A DNA stretch of 64,000 bases from Alphaproteobacteria bacterium (lineage in GTDB: Bacteria; Pseudomonadota; Alphaproteobacteria; Reyranellales; Reyranellaceae). The notes beneath the pieces were generated by a model, which was given only the letters and a program-made list of their open reading frames with translations, was not told the origin of the DNA and ran no database searches. The stretch covers positions 1 through 64,000 of the forward strand of contig VGCZ01000018.1 in NCBI GenBank assembly GCA_016869975.1. The letters run 5' to 3'. The translations under genes were made by a program, and so were the position numbers. Shown here in pieces: positions 1 through 12,350 of the stretch. Each line of letters opens with the position of its first letter. Position 1 is the first letter of the stretch.

Positions 1-951
1 TATCCCACCGGTTTGCAAGGCTTCCCGCGCCAGCCGAAGAGCGGGAAATCGTTCGATATCAGGCACTTCGAAGGTCAGTGCCTGAAGCGTGCGAAAATCC
101 AGCCGCTCGGACGGCGCGTCGATGCGCTCCGGCCAGGCCAGCGCATGCGCGATAGGCGTGCGCATGTCGGGACTGCCGAGCTGGGCGAGGACGGAGCCGT
201 CGCTGTAGGCGACCATCGAATGGATCACCGATTGAGGATGGATGACGATCTCGATGCGCTCGGATGGCACGCCGAACAGGATGTGCGCCTCGATCAGCTC
301 GAGGCCCTTGTTCATCATCGTCGCCGAATCGATCGAAATCTTGGCGCCCATGTCCCAGTTGGGATGTTTCACGGCCTGCGCCGGCGTCGCCGCCGCCATC
401 TCGGCCAGCGACCAATCGCGGAACGGTCCGCCCGACGCGGTGAGGATCAGACGCTCCACCCTGTCGCGGTTACGCTCCTCCAGGCACTGGAAAATGGCGT
501 TGTGCTCGCTGTCTACCGGCATCAGCGTGCCGCCGCCGCGCTGCACCGCGTCCAACAGCAGGCGGCCGGCGCAGACCAGGGCCTCCTTGTTGGCAAGCGC
601 GATCGTGGCGCCGCGCTCGGCGGCGACCAGAATGGGCGGCAGGCCGGCGAAGCCGACGATCGCCGCCATCACCCACTCGGCGGGTCTGGCTGCCGCTTCG
701 CGCAGCCCCTCGGCGCCGCTGGCGACGGCGATACCGGAGCCATCGAGCGCGCGCTTGAGGTCGACATATCGGCGGTCGTCGGCGACCACCGCCAGCTTCG
801 CGCGCAGGCGGCGCGCCTGCTCAGCGAGGAGATCGACATTGGCATTGGCGGTCAGCGCCTCGACCGCGTAGCGCTCCGGGTGGCGCGCCAGCAAGTCGAC
901 CGTGCTGCAGCCGACCGAGCCGGTGGAACCGAGAATCGTGACGCGCTTCAT
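1..951 (-). CDS. dxr: 1-deoxy-D-xylulose 5-phosphate reductoisomerase (partial, 3' end off the window)
   Basis: NADPH-dependent enzyme that makes 2-C-methyl-D-erythritol 4-phosphate, the committed step of the MEP isoprenoid pathway in the cytosol. The first 317 codons are present and the frame is open to the window edge. The start ATG is at 951. The N-terminus has the Rossmann motif ILGSTGSVG (residues 6-14), followed by ANKEAL near residue 119 and the active-site stretch SEHNAIFQ near residue 147, all typical of the family. It lies 7 nt downstream of cdsA in a same-strand series running from rpsB, so it is probably cotranscribed with the lipid-carrier genes uppS and cdsA. Identification is firm; only the C-terminal part is missing. 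Confidence 0.95.
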   Translation of the reverse strand, partial: MKRVTILGSTGSVGCSTVDLLARHPERYAVEALTANANVDLLAEQARRLRAKLAVVADDRRYVDLKRALDGSGIAVASGAEGLREAAARPAEWVMAAIVGFAGLPPILVAAERGATIALANKEALVCAGRLLLDAVQRGGGTLMPVDSEHNAIFQCLEERNRDRVERLILTASGGPFRDWSLAEMAAATPAQAVKHPNWDMGAKISIDSATMMNKGLELIEAHILFGVPSERIEIVIHPQSVIHSMVAYSDGSVLAQLGSPDMRTPIAHALAWPERIDAPSERLDFRTLQALTFEVPDIERFPALRLAREALQTGGI

Positions 952-958
952 GGCCCGC

Positions 959-1657
959 CTACCAGGGCCAGCGGGCGTCGCCGGCCCAACGAATGGCGGC
1001 CATCGCCACCGCCGCCGCCATGAGCGCGTCGATACGGTCGAGCAGACCACCATGACCGGGAATCAGCCGCCCGGAATCTTTCACACCGACATGGCGCTTC
1101 ACCGCCGACTCCGCGAGGTCGCCGACCTGCGATACGACGGACAGCAGGCCGCCGGCCATGGCGATGCCGATCACCGACCCGCCGGTGACGAACCACGCCG
1201 TGCAGGCGCCGACGATGATGGCCGCGGCGAGGCCGCCCAGCGCGCCTGACCAGGTCTTTTTGGGGCTGAGCCGCGGCGCCAGCTTCGCGCCCCCCAGGGT
1301 GCGTCCCGCGACATAGGCGAAGATATCGGTGGCCCAGACCGTGGCCAGCAGCCAGAGCACGGCCTGCAGGCCGGTTTCCGGCTGATGGCGCAGCGACAGC
1401 AGCGACAGCGCGACGATGGCGATGTATGCCGCGCCCGCCAGCAGCAACCCGGGGCGACGCCAGCCGCCCACCAGCAAGCGCCATTCGCGCCAGGCCAACA
1501 CGACGCCGATGGCCAGCAGCAGATCGAAGAACGGAAAGCCGTGCCAGGTCGCCAGCAGCACCAGCGGCGCCAGCACCAACGCCGAGACGATGCGCAGGAT
1601 CAGGTCGCGGCGGGGCTTGGAGGGCGCGGCCGCCGCGTCAGCCGGCGACGGCGCCAT
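959..1657 (-). CDS. cdsA: phosphatidate cytidylyltransferase
   Basis: Makes CDP-diacylglycerol from phosphatidic acid and CTP for phospholipid synthesis at the inner membrane. The 232-residue protein is almost entirely hydrophobic, with several membrane segments. It carries the CDP-diglyceride synthetase signature near residues 184-204, readable as SAVKRHVGVKDSGRLIP followed by GHGG. The frame is open further upstream, but the ATG at 1657 gives the usual N-terminus (basic segment, then first helix) and only a 20-nt overlap with the end of uppS; the longer version would overlap more and begins with low-complexity residues. Order uppS-cdsA-dxr is the common alphaproteobacterial arrangement and suggests translational coupling. 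Confidence 0.93.
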   Translation of the reverse strand: MAPSPADAAAAPSKPRRDLILRIVSALVLAPLVLLATWHGFPFFDLLLAIGVVLAWREWRLLVGGWRRPGLLLAGAAYIAIVALSLLSLRHQPETGLQAVLWLLATVWATDIFAYVAGRTLGGAKLAPRLSPKKTWSGALGGLAAAIIVGACTAWFVTGGSVIGIAMAGGLLSVVSQVGDLAESAVKRHVGVKDSGRLIPGHGGLLDRIDALMAAAVAMAAIRWAGDARWPW

Positions 1658-2375
1658 ATCGCCGCTCCCGGCGGCCGTACGCCGCGATCGCGGCGGCGAG
1701 CTGGGCCTTGCCAAAATCCGGCCACAGCGTGTCGACGAACAGCATCTCGGCGTAGGCTGATTGCCAGAGCAGGAAGTTGCTGATGCGCTGCTCGCCGCTG
1801 GTGCGGATCAGCAGGTCGGGATCGGGAATGTCCGATGTCAGCAGCTCACGCGTCAGCGCCGCCTCGTCGATCGTGCCGGCGTCCAGCGCGCCGGCGGCCG
1901 CTCGCTCGGCCAGGCGTTGCGCGGCGCGCACGATGTCGGCGCGACCGCCATAGTTCAGCGCGATGGTGACGTTGATGCGCGCGTTGGCGCGCGTGCGCGC
2001 CTCTGCCTCGCCGATCATCGCCGCGATGTCGCTGGGCAGGCCGTCACGGTCGCCGATGACGCGCAGCCGCGTGCCCTCCTTGGCCAGCGTGTCGAGCTCG
2101 CTGCGCATGTAATGGCGCAGCAGGCCCATGAGGAACTCGACCTCGTCGGCCGGCCGCTTCCAGTTCTCGGTCGAGAAGCCGAACAGCGTGATGTAGGGGA
2201 TACCCAGCTCGGCGGCGCCGCGCACCACCTCGCGCACGGCCTCGACGCCGCGGCGATGGCCCGCCGTGCGCGGCAATCCGCGCGCCTTCGCCCAGCGGCC
2301 GTTGCCATCCATGATGATGGCGACGTGGCGCGGCACTGACGCGGTTTCGGCGGGCGCGGTGGCGTGCTGAAGCAT
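1638..2375 (-). CDS. uppS: isoprenyl transferase (undecaprenyl diphosphate synthase)
   Basis: Cis-prenyltransferase that elongates farnesyl diphosphate with isopentenyl diphosphate to give the C55 carrier used for peptidoglycan and polysaccharide export. The 245 residues match the family length. The diagnostic N-terminal motif HVAIIMDGNGRWAKARG begins at residue 17, with catalytic Asp at 23. Further family motifs are FGFSTENWKRP and the C-terminal DLLIRTSGEQRISNFLLWQ. It lies between frr and cdsA in the translation/envelope gene series and overlaps cdsA by 20 nt, which suggests coupled translation. Confidence 0.95.
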   Translation of the reverse strand: MLQHATAPAETASVPRHVAIIMDGNGRWAKARGLPRTAGHRRGVEAVREVVRGAAELGIPYITLFGFSTENWKRPADEVEFLMGLLRHYMRSELDTLAKEGTRLRVIGDRDGLPSDIAAMIGEAEARTRANARINVTIALNYGGRADIVRAAQRLAERAAAGALDAGTIDEAALTRELLTSDIPDPDLLIRTSGEQRISNFLLWQSAYAEMLFVDTLWPDFGKAQLAAAIAAYGRRERRYGAVAG

Positions 2376-2407
2376 GCGGGACTCGGGACGACTAGCGGCG
2401 CGGGCCG

Positions 2408-2965
2408 TCAGACCGTCATGATCTCCTTCTCCTTGCTCGCCAGCTGGTCGTCGACGAGCTTGACGTGACGGTCGGTCATCTTCTGCACGTCGTCGTTCAG
2501 CTTGCGATGCTCGTCCTGCGTGATCTGGTGATCCTTCTCGGCCTTCTTCAGCACTTCCATGCCGTCGCGCCGCACATTGCGCACCGCCACGCGCGCCTGC
2601 TCGGCGTATTTGTGCGCCACCTTGGTGAGCTCCTTGCGCCGCTCCTCGTTGAGCGCGGGAATCGGGATGCGCACCATCGATCCGTCCGGCAGTGGGTTGA
2701 GGCCCAGCCCGGCCTCGCGGATCGCCTTGGCGACGGCGGCCACCATGCCCTTGTCCCAGACCGTCACCGACAGCATGCGCGCCTCGGGCGCGCTCACCGT
2801 GCCGACCTGGTTCAGCGGCATGCGCTGGCCATAGGCCTCGACCACCACAGGGTCGAGCAAGGTGGTCGACGCACGGCCGGTGCGCAGCCCGGCGAACTCC
2901 TTCTTCAGCGCCTCAAGCGCGCCGTCCATGCGTTTCTCGAAGTCCTTGAGGTTTGGCGCAACCAT
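2408..2965 (-). CDS. frr: ribosome recycling factor
   Basis: Releases ribosomes from mRNA after termination together with EF-G and IF3. At 185 residues it is exactly the family size. It has the expected long alpha-helical domain I, and the C-terminus reads like RRF ([18 protein letters not shown]). I chose the ATG at 2965 because a GAGG Shine-Dalgarno lies 7 nt upstream; an in-frame GTG at 2971 would add two residues. The start sits 2 nt after the pyrH stop, so the two genes are almost certainly cotranscribed and coupled. Confidence 0.95.
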   Translation of the reverse strand: MVAPNLKDFEKRMDGALEALKKEFAGLRTGRASTTLLDPVVVEAYGQRMPLNQVGTVSAPEARMLSVTVWDKGMVAAVAKAIREAGLGLNPLPDGSMVRIPIPALNEERRKELTKVAHKYAEQARVAVRNVRRDGMEVLKKAEKDHQITQDEHRKLNDDVQKMTDRHVKLVDDQLASKEKEIMTV

Positions 2966-2967
2966 GG

Positions 2968-3693
2968 TCACACCTCGTCGGTGATGATGGTGAAGGTGCC
3001 TTCGCCGCGCATAACCTGCGCGAAGGCGCCGGGCGTGTGAAGGTCGAAAACGAGGATCGGGATGGCGTTCTCGCGCGACAGCGAGATCGCCGAGGCGTCC
3101 ATCACCTGGAGGTCGCGCGACAGCACCTCGAGATAGGTCAGCCGGTCGTAGCGCTTGGCGTCGGGATCCTTGCGCGGGTCGGCGGTGTAGACGCCGTCGA
3201 CCTGGGTGGCCTTGAGCATCGCGTCGGCGCCCATCTCAGCGGCGCGCAGCGCGGCCGCCGTGTCGGTGGTGAAGAACGGGTTGCCGGTGCCGGCGGCGAA
3301 GATCACCACCCTGCCCTTCTCCATGTGGCGCACGGCGCGGCGGCGGATATAGGGCTCGCACACCGTGGTCATCGGGATGGCCGAGACGACGCGGGTGTGC
3401 AGGCCGATCTTCTCCAGCGCGTTCTGCAGCGCCAGTGCGTTGATGACGGTGGCCAGCATGCCCATGTAGTCGGCGCTCGCCCGTTCCATGCCGGCGGCCG
3501 CGCCCGAGATGCCGCGGAAGATGTTGCCGCCGCCGATGACGATGCAGACCTGCACGCCCATGGCGTGCACGGCGTGGATCTCCTGGGCGATGCTCGTGAG
3601 CATGACGGGGTCGAGGCCGTACTCGCGCTCGCCCATCAGCCCTTCGCCGGACAGCTTCAGCAGGACACGGCGATAGAGGGGCTTCGCGGACAT
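2968..3693 (-). CDS. pyrH: uridylate kinase (UMP kinase)
   Basis: Phosphorylates UMP to UDP; bacterial UMP kinases are hexameric members of the amino-acid-kinase family regulated by GTP and UTP. The 241-residue protein shows the nucleotide-binding LKLSGEG (residues 12-18) and GGGNIFRG (54-61) motifs. The C-terminal half has the substrate-binding stretch [17 protein letters not shown]. It is placed between tsf and frr, the order found in most bacteria, which links pyrimidine supply and translation genes in one transcript. Nothing unusual is seen. Confidence 0.95.
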   Translation of the reverse strand: MSAKPLYRRVLLKLSGEGLMGEREYGLDPVMLTSIAQEIHAVHAMGVQVCIVIGGGNIFRGISGAAAGMERASADYMGMLATVINALALQNALEKIGLHTRVVSAIPMTTVCEPYIRRRAVRHMEKGRVVIFAAGTGNPFFTTDTAAALRAAEMGADAMLKATQVDGVYTADPRKDPDAKRYDRLTYLEVLSRDLQVMDASAISLSRENAIPILVFDLHTPGAFAQVMRGEGTFTIITDEV

Positions 3694-3779
3694 CTTCGGC
3701 CTCTGCGGGGGTCGCCGGATACTACACGGCCTGCGACCCGCCGCGCACGGTATTTTGTGTGCAAATCCCGCGCAGACAG

Positions 3780-4682
3780 CTAGGCCTTGAGCTGGGCCGC
3801 GACCTCGGCGGCGAAGTCGCTCTCCTTCTTCTCGATGCCTTCGCCGAGCTGGAAGCGGGCGATGCCGGCGACCTTGACCGGCGCCCCGGCGTCCTTGCCG
3901 GCGGCTTCCACGGCCTTGGCGACCTTGGTCTCGCCGTCGATGACGAAGGTCTGCTCGAGCAGGACCACGTCCTGGTAGAACTTGCGCAGGCGGCCCTCGA
4001 CCATCTTGGCAACGATCTCCGGCGTCTTGCCCGAGCCGGCGGCCTGCTCGCTGAGCACGGCGCGCTCGCGCTCGATCGCCGCCGGGTCGAGCTCGGCAAC
4101 CGAGACCGATTGCGGATTGGTCGCCGCCACATGCATGGCCAACTGCTTGCCGAAGGCCGCCAGCTTGGCCGGATCGCCGGCCGATTCCAGCGCCACCAGC
4201 ACGCCGATCTTGCCCAGCGAGGGCGTCACCGGCGTGTGCACGTAGCTCGCCACCACGCCCTTGCCGACTGAGAGCTTCTTGGCCCGGCGCAGCGACATGT
4301 TCTCGCCGATGGTGGCGATCAGCTGGGTCAGCTCGCCCTGCACCTCTGTAGACATTTTCGCGACATTTCCGTCATTCGCCAGCGCCAGTCTGCCGACGCG
4401 GTCGACGAACTTCTGGAAAGTCTCGTTGCGGCCGACGAAGTCGGTCTCGGCGTTGACCTCGACCACGGCGCCTTCGGTGCCGCTCGACACCACGCCGACC
4501 AGGCCCTCGGCGGCGACGCGGCCGGCCTTCTTGGCGGCGGCCGACAGGCCCTTCTTGCGCAGCCAGTCGACGGCCGCCTCGAGGTCGCCGGCGGTCTCGG
4601 TCAGCGCCTTCTTGCAGTCCATCATGCCGGCGCCGGACTTCTCGCGCAGTTCCTTGACCAGGGCGGCGGTGATCTCAGCCAT
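3780..4682 (-). CDS. tsf: elongation factor Ts
   Basis: Guanine-nucleotide exchange factor that recycles EF-Tu-GDP. EF-Ts signature 1 ([16 protein letters not shown]) is at residues 12-27 and signature 2 (TDFVGRN) at 80-86. The 300-residue length is normal. The start was set at 4682 (protein begins MAEITAALV, the family N-terminus); a GGAG element precedes it by about 6 nt. An in-frame ATG four codons upstream is unlikely because it would overlap that ribosome-binding site. It follows rpsB on the same strand, with a hairpin in the 72-nt gap. Confidence 0.96.
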   Translation of the reverse strand: MAEITAALVKELREKSGAGMMDCKKALTETAGDLEAAVDWLRKKGLSAAAKKAGRVAAEGLVGVVSSGTEGAVVEVNAETDFVGRNETFQKFVDRVGRLALANDGNVAKMSTEVQGELTQLIATIGENMSLRRAKKLSVGKGVVASYVHTPVTPSLGKIGVLVALESAGDPAKLAAFGKQLAMHVAATNPQSVSVAELDPAAIERERAVLSEQAAGSGKTPEIVAKMVEGRLRKFYQDVVLLEQTFVIDGETKVAKAVEAAGKDAGAPVKVAGIARFQLGEGIEKKESDFAAEVAAQLKA

Positions 4683-4702
4683 TGGGCTCTCCATGATGCG
4701 GG

Positions 4703-4726
4703 TCGGCCGGTCCTGGGACCGGCCGA
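4703..4726 (-). other. hairpin in the rpsB-tsf intergenic gap
   Basis: A near-perfect inverted repeat, TCGGCCGGTCC with its complement, forms about a 10-bp GC-rich stem with a 4-nt loop between the rpsB stop and the tsf start. There is no T-run after it on the minus strand, so it is not a standard intrinsic terminator. A role in partial attenuation, mRNA processing or protection of the rpsB message from 3' decay is inference. Confidence 0.5.
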
Positions 4727-4754
4727 TTGCGAATGCGAATGAGAAGCGGCGACG

Positions 4755-5564
4755 CTACTCGGCGGGCGGTGCCGTCGGGTCGCCACCGGCGCCCTCGGCG
4801 GCGCCGGCCATGTCGGGCAGCTCCTCGGTGTCGGGCGTCGCGGACTCGCCGAGATCGCCGCCCGAGGCACGGATCTCCTCGCGGATGCCATCGAGCACGG
4901 CGCTGGAGATCAGGTCGCAATAGAGCGAGATCGCGCGGATCGCGTCGTCGTTGCCCGGCACCGGATGGGTGATGCCCTCGGGATCGGAATTGCTGTCGAG
5001 GATGGCGACGATCGGGATGCCGCGCTTCTGCGCTTCCTTGACCGCGATCTGCTCCTTGTTGGTGTCGATCACGACCAGCAGATCGGGCAGCCCGCCCATC
5101 TCCTTGATGCCGCCCAGCGCCCGCTCGAGCTTCTCGCGCTCGCGCGTCAGGTCGAGCGTCTCCTTCTTGGTCAGGCCCTCCAGCGCGCCGGACGACAGCT
5201 TGTCGTCGAGCTCGCGCAGGCGCTTGATCGAGGCCGAGATGGTCTGCCAGTTGGTCATCATGCCGCCGAGCCAGCGGTGGTTGACGAAATACTGGCCGCA
5301 GCGCTTGGCCGCCTCGGCGACCCGCTCGGCCGCCGCCGGCTTGGTGCCGACGAACAGGATGCGTCCACCAGCGGCGACCGTGTCGCGCACGACCTTCAGC
5401 GCCTGCTCCAGCAGCGGCACGGTCTGCGTCAGATCGATGATGTGCACCCCGTTGCGCACCCCGAACAGGTACGGCTTCATGGCGGGGTTCCAGCGGCGCG
5501 TGTGGTGGCCGAAATGCACGCCAGCTTCGAGGAGCTGACGCATCGTGAACGTCGGCATCGACAT
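4755..5564 (-). CDS. rpsB: 30S ribosomal protein S2
   Basis: Structural protein of the small ribosomal subunit. The protein has the family N-terminus ([20 protein letters not shown]) and the S2 signature stretch near the centre ([19 protein letters not shown]). It is 269 residues, with an acidic, low-complexity C-terminal tail (about residues 235-269, rich in E, G, A and D) that many alphaproteobacterial S2 proteins also carry. The start at 5564 is preceded by GGAGAAGG at a suitable distance; the open frame extends 17 codons upstream without family similarity. It is the first gene of the series down to dxr. Confidence 0.96.
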   Translation of the reverse strand: MSMPTFTMRQLLEAGVHFGHHTRRWNPAMKPYLFGVRNGVHIIDLTQTVPLLEQALKVVRDTVAAGGRILFVGTKPAAAERVAEAAKRCGQYFVNHRWLGGMMTNWQTISASIKRLRELDDKLSSGALEGLTKKETLDLTREREKLERALGGIKEMGGLPDLLVVIDTNKEQIAVKEAQKRGIPIVAILDSNSDPEGITHPVPGNDDAIRAISLYCDLISSAVLDGIREEIRASGGDLGESATPDTEELPDMAGAAEGAGGDPTAPPAE

Positions 5565-5675
5565 ATCTATACCCTTCTCCGGTTGTGCCTCCGCGGGGGT
5601 TGTCCTGCTGGACACCGGAACGGGCGGCGGGATGTCTCCCCGTCGTCCGCGATCCCCGCGTGCGAGATGGCGGCG

Positions 5676-5704
5676 GTTCTAACGGCGGTCCGGCGCCTTG
5701 GCAA
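5676..5704 (-). promoter_or_regulatory. candidate housekeeping promoter upstream of rpsB
   Basis: On the minus strand a -35-like TTGCCA (5704-5699) is separated by exactly 17 nt from a -10-like TAGAAC (5681-5676). This would start transcription near 5669 and give a roughly 105-nt rpsB leader. It is a pattern match by eye only, but spacing and position suit a ribosomal-protein operon. Confidence 0.45.
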
Positions 5705-5806
5705 GGGTGGCGGCCTGCGGCATTCGTTCCGGGGTGCGGAACGGGAGGGCGGCGTGGCGAAGGTGGCGTCGGCGGCGGTGAACGGCGAGAAAACGCCGCT
5801 GATCTT

Positions 5807-6160
5807 CTACCGCCCGGCCGGGCAGCGCGTCAGCCCCTCGATGACATTACCGCCGCGGACGTAGCGGATGGTCAGCCGCTCGTTGACCTCTGTGGCGACC
5901 ACGGTCTCGGGGCCGGTGCCGCCGGCCGAATCGCAATTGCCCGTCCAGGTCACCGTCGCGCCGCTGCGCGAGACGTTGGTGAATCGGCAGGTCACGTCCT
6001 CGCCCTCCAGGCTCAGCGGCCCGATGGTCAGCGCGCCATCGGCGCGGGCGCAGCCCTGCCCCGGCAGTTTCCACACCCCGACGATGGTTCGGGGCTGCTG
6101 GGCAACGGCAACCGACGCGCTCAGCATCAGCGAAACAAGTGCGAAGGCGATCAGGCGCAT
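5807..6160 (-). CDS. small secreted protein of unknown function
   Basis: A 117-residue protein with a clear Sec signal peptide: MRLIAFALVSLMLSASVAVA, with predicted cleavage after AVA near residue 20. The mature part is about 97 residues and holds four cysteines (in GQGCAR, DVTCRF, GNCDSA and TRCPAG), which suggests two disulfides in the periplasm. The alternation of short hydrophobic and polar stretches looks like a small beta-sheet fold. I do not recognise a family. The start at 6160 was chosen for the signal peptide; the frame is open 22 codons further upstream. It stands between rpsB and a DUF72 gene on the same strand, with gaps on both sides. Confidence 0.65.
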   Translation of the reverse strand: MRLIAFALVSLMLSASVAVAQQPRTIVGVWKLPGQGCARADGALTIGPLSLEGEDVTCRFTNVSRSGATVTWTGNCDSAGGTGPETVVATEVNERLTIRYVRGGNVIEGLTRCPAGR

Positions 6161-6242
6161 CAGGCCATCCGATTGAGGGGCAGGTCGCGCGACGCTAGTG
6201 ACGACCGCCTCGCACCGCAAGCGCACACGACGGCTTGAGCGC

Positions 6243-7268
6243 TCAGCTCACTGCGCCGGCATCATCGATCGCTTCCGCCAGCTTCAGCAGCGACAACGGC
6301 GCGCTGCCCTCGGCCTTGTTGTTGGCGATGATGTAAGCCGGCTGATTGTTGCGCGTGGCCGCGCGCGCCAGCGCGGCGAGCTGGCGGCGCGTGTCGGGGT
6401 CTTCGTCGATCAGTCGGTTGAACGGGAAGTAGTGCTCCTTGGCGTCCTCGTATTTCAGCCCGGGCTTGAGGTTCCAGCGCACGATCAGCGGCCCCGCCGG
6501 CGCGTAGTCGCCATCAGGGCAATCGTCGAGCACGCTGAGCGCGTTGGCCTGGCGCTCGATGCCGGGCATGCGGTCGTGCAGGCCGATGACGTAGCGCACG
6601 CGTTGCTCGCGCAGCAGGCGCATCAGGCGCGGCGTGAGGAATTCGGGGTTGCGCAGCTCGACGGCGTAGAGCGGCGCGAGGCCGCGCACGTCGCGCGGCA
6701 GTGCCTCCAGGAAGAGGCCCAGCCGCTCGACCCAGGCGGCCGGGTCGGCGAGCATGGCGCGCGGCGCGGGCGAGAACTGAAAGACCAGCGGGCCGGCGCG
6801 CTGGCCGAGCCCCTCGATCGCCGGGCCAATGAAGCGATCGAGCGCCACGTCGGCGTCGAGGAACCAGCGGTTGGGCGCGCGGCCGCTGCCGTTCTCGGCG
6901 CGCACGACGGCGTCGGTGACCAGCGCAGGCGCCTTCACCAGGAAGCGGAAATCGGCCGGCACCTGCAGGGCGTAGGCGGCGAACTCGTCGGCCGACATCG
7001 GCGAATAGAAGTTGCGGTCGATGCCGACGGTGCGGAACAGGCCCAGCGCGGCGTAGGCCGGCAGGCCGTCGCGCGACAGCGAGGGCGCGGTGTGCTGGCC
7101 CTGCCAGACCAGCCCCTGCCAGCCCGGGAACGACCACGACGAGGTGCCGAGATAAACGCCCGCCGGCGCCGCGCGCCGCAACGGCGAGCCCTCCGCCGGC
7201 GCCGGCAGCCCGCCGCCGCGCCGGCGGGGTGTCGGCGTGTCGCCGAGGAGCGAGGGTTGGGTCGTCAT
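6243..7268 (-). CDS. DUF72 (YecE-like) family protein
   Basis: A 341-residue TIM-barrel-type protein of the DUF72 family, whose function is not established. Family features are the N-terminal GTSSWSFPGW (near residue 41), the stretch LFRTVGIDRNFYSP, FLVKAPALVTDAV in the first third, and the mid-protein stretch YAVELRNPEF. About 35 residues before the domain are basic and proline-rich, so the true start may be further in. Its 5' end touches a long inverted-repeat element that fills the whole gap to dnaE. The neighbours give no functional hint. Confidence 0.85.
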   Translation of the reverse strand: MTTQPSLLGDTPTPRRRGGGLPAPAEGSPLRRAAPAGVYLGTSSWSFPGWQGLVWQGQHTAPSLSRDGLPAYAALGLFRTVGIDRNFYSPMSADEFAAYALQVPADFRFLVKAPALVTDAVVRAENGSGRAPNRWFLDADVALDRFIGPAIEGLGQRAGPLVFQFSPAPRAMLADPAAWVERLGLFLEALPRDVRGLAPLYAVELRNPEFLTPRLMRLLREQRVRYVIGLHDRMPGIERQANALSVLDDCPDGDYAPAGPLIVRWNLKPGLKYEDAKEHYFPFNRLIDEDPDTRRQLAALARAATRNNQPAYIIANNKAEGSAPLSLLKLAEAIDDAGAVS

Positions 7269-7420
7269 CTACCTTCCCCCGCTGGCGGGGGAAGGTGGCG
7301 CGAAGCGCCGGATGGGGGTGGTTCGTGTGACAACACCGTGGTCCTCGTCTGGCCGCGCGAGCCACCCCCATCCGTCAGCGCTTCGCGCTGCCACCTTCCC
7401 CCGCCAGCGGGGGAAGGTAG
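7269..7420. repeat. long inverted-repeat element (family I, paired copies)
   Basis: A 152-bp element occupies the entire gap between the DUF72 start and the dnaE stop. Two inward-facing copies of the same unit (7269-7321 and 7362-7420) flank a 40-bp centre. Each unit is itself a hairpin: CTACCTTCCCCCGC, a short loop, then GCGGGGGAAGGTAG, followed by a short GCGCGAAGCGC-like hairpin and a GGATGGGGGT edge. The outer half-unit recurs at 29957-29985. This matches the paired (BIME-like) organisation of REP-type elements. Confidence 0.85.
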
Positions 7421-10869
<3,449 letters not shown>

Positions 10870-10873
<4 letters not shown>

Positions 10874-11157
10874 CAGCGCGATCCTCGCGTTCTTGTTCTG
10901 GTGGCGATTATCCCCGGTCGGGCCTGTGGATCGCCAGTGGTCAGTTCCTGTCTTCGGACTTTGGCGCGTAGCTCCATGGCGGCGTGAATTTCCATCCAGC
11001 GGTCACAATCGCGGGCTAACCTGTGAAGCGGAAGCCCGGCTGACGCAACGAGCCGAAGCGCATCATGGCTGTTCAAGACGTCCTGAATCGCGATTGTTTC
11101 ACCGGCACGAAGCAAGCCCACTACTTCATGATCGCGCGTGGCTTCAACGTCGGGCAC
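10870..11157 (-). CDS. possible small ORF overlapping the dnaE start (doubtful)
   Basis: A 95-codon frame starting with GTG at 11157. Its TGA stop overlaps the dnaE TTG start as TTGA, the arrangement typical of coupled genes. The predicted protein is charged and helical in its first 70 residues (for example RAGETIAIQDVLNSHDALRL) and ends in a basic tail. Third-position GC is weaker than in neighbouring genes, no Shine-Dalgarno is obvious and I recognise no family. It could be a genuine small upstream gene or a chance frame in a non-coding leader. Confidence 0.25.
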
Positions 11158-11423
11158 TTCGACGCCGCCAGGCCGACGACGGTGAACGGCTCCTTCTCGA
11201 AGAACGGCGGTACTCGGTCCGCGCGCGAACCGAGGGAGTCATTGCGATCAGGCCGGCACGACATCCTGCCGAGTGACGGTGCGGTCCATGTGGGCGGCGA
11301 AGTGATCGGTGAGCTTCCGTCATGCCTGCAAGGAAGAAGCGCCGGCTTCTCTCCCATTTGGGGGAGGCCGCCGGACGAGCGATCACGCACTGTCACAGCC
11401 TGGTCAAGAGGCGGGCTCAGAGC
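10874..11423. other. 550-bp stretch without a confident gene
   Basis: Lies between the dnaE start and the caspase-like gene. It contains only short frames on both strands (the doubtful minus-strand frame ending at 10870 and a plus-strand frame from 11065 to 11427 that is largely its reverse). Base composition is less GC-rich at codon-third-like positions than in neighbours. No repeat, tRNA-like sequence or terminator was seen. It must hold the promoter of dnaE and of the plus-strand gene, but I could not place either with confidence. Confidence 0.5.
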
Positions 11424-12083
11424 ATGAACTATGTCCGTGGGCGTCAAGTTGTCATTCATGATCCGCGCCTGGAGACAGTTTTGTCGGACGCCATTGGGCC
11501 ACCGAGCGACGAACTCTGGATGTTAGGCAGAAAGGCGATTGCCCCCAAAGCTTGGTGGAACCTCGAAGTCGACCCGAAAAAGCACAAGGTCTCGGAAATA
11601 TTCGCCGCGGTGGCATTGCGTGCAAACATCGCCAAGATGACCGGAATTGGTGAACTCGATGCGTTGCACATCATGGCGCACGGAACGCAGGGCGCGATTC
11701 AGTTGGGGTCCGATTGGCTTCACAAACCCACAATGTCGGCGCTAGGCAAGATAGCCGGCGTGTTCCGTTTCGTCATCATACATAGTTGCCTGGTTGGCAG
11801 GCCACCGCAAGGAACGCCGGCCTTCATGACCTTCATGACCTTCGGCGGATCACAGTTCGCGCACAAAGCGGCGGCTCTTACGAAGTCGACCATCGTGGTG
11901 GCACGTCAGTTGCAGTACTACTCGGTCAAGAAGCATGCTGACCTCAACAGGGCCGAGCTTGACTTCGGCAAATGGGATGGACCTGTCGATGTTTACAAGC
12001 ACGGCCTGCCTGTGGAGACGCACAACCAGATTGTCGACGATGCCTTCAATCTGGAGAAACTGATCTTCGGAAACACCAAGTAG
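11424..12083 (+). CDS. caspase/CHAT-like putative cysteine peptidase (orphan)
   Basis: A 219-residue soluble protein of unknown function. The middle has two clan-CD-like landmarks at the ends of hydrophobic strands. The first is ALHIMAHGTQG with His86-Gly87; the second, 36 residues later, is FRFVIIHSCLVG with Cys122. This strand-HG ... strand-x-C layout is that of the His-Cys dyad in caspase, gingipain and CHAT peptidases. No signal peptide or membrane segment is seen. The base composition is clearly less GC-rich than neighbours, a sign of transfer. An in-frame ATG at 11322 would add 34 basic residues. The coding frame is convincing; enzymatic function is inference. Confidence 0.6.
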   Translation: MNYVRGRQVVIHDPRLETVLSDAIGPPSDELWMLGRKAIAPKAWWNLEVDPKKHKVSEIFAAVALRANIAKMTGIGELDALHIMAHGTQGAIQLGSDWLHKPTMSALGKIAGVFRFVIIHSCLVGRPPQGTPAFMTFMTFGGSQFAHKAAALTKSTIVVARQLQYYSVKKHADLNRAELDFGKWDGPVDVYKHGLPVETHNQIVDDAFNLEKLIFGNTK

Positions 12084-12350
12084 TCGTTTCAAGCCGTCGG
12101 ACCTGCATCGGTACGCCGGGCCGGCGCCATCGCGATGATCTGGACGGGCGCGCCACTCCCAAATGGCCAAGACAGCCGACCTGCGCCGCTCACACGCTGC
12201 CCGGCATGCACTGCATCTGCGGTTAGCGAACACGGCGAAAAACCGACCGCAACCGCAAGCATCTCCGAGTTTACGTCGCATTGAGTTGTTTCCCAGCTGC
12301 GGCTATCATTGGCCATCGTGCAGCTTGCCCCGCATGTTAGGGGAGCCGAC

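Noticed and set aside
11065-11427. 120-codon plus-strand frame between dnaE and the caspase-like gene
   Set aside because: No family likeness or good ribosome-binding site; it overlaps the opposite-strand frame and ends just inside the caspase-like gene in another frame.
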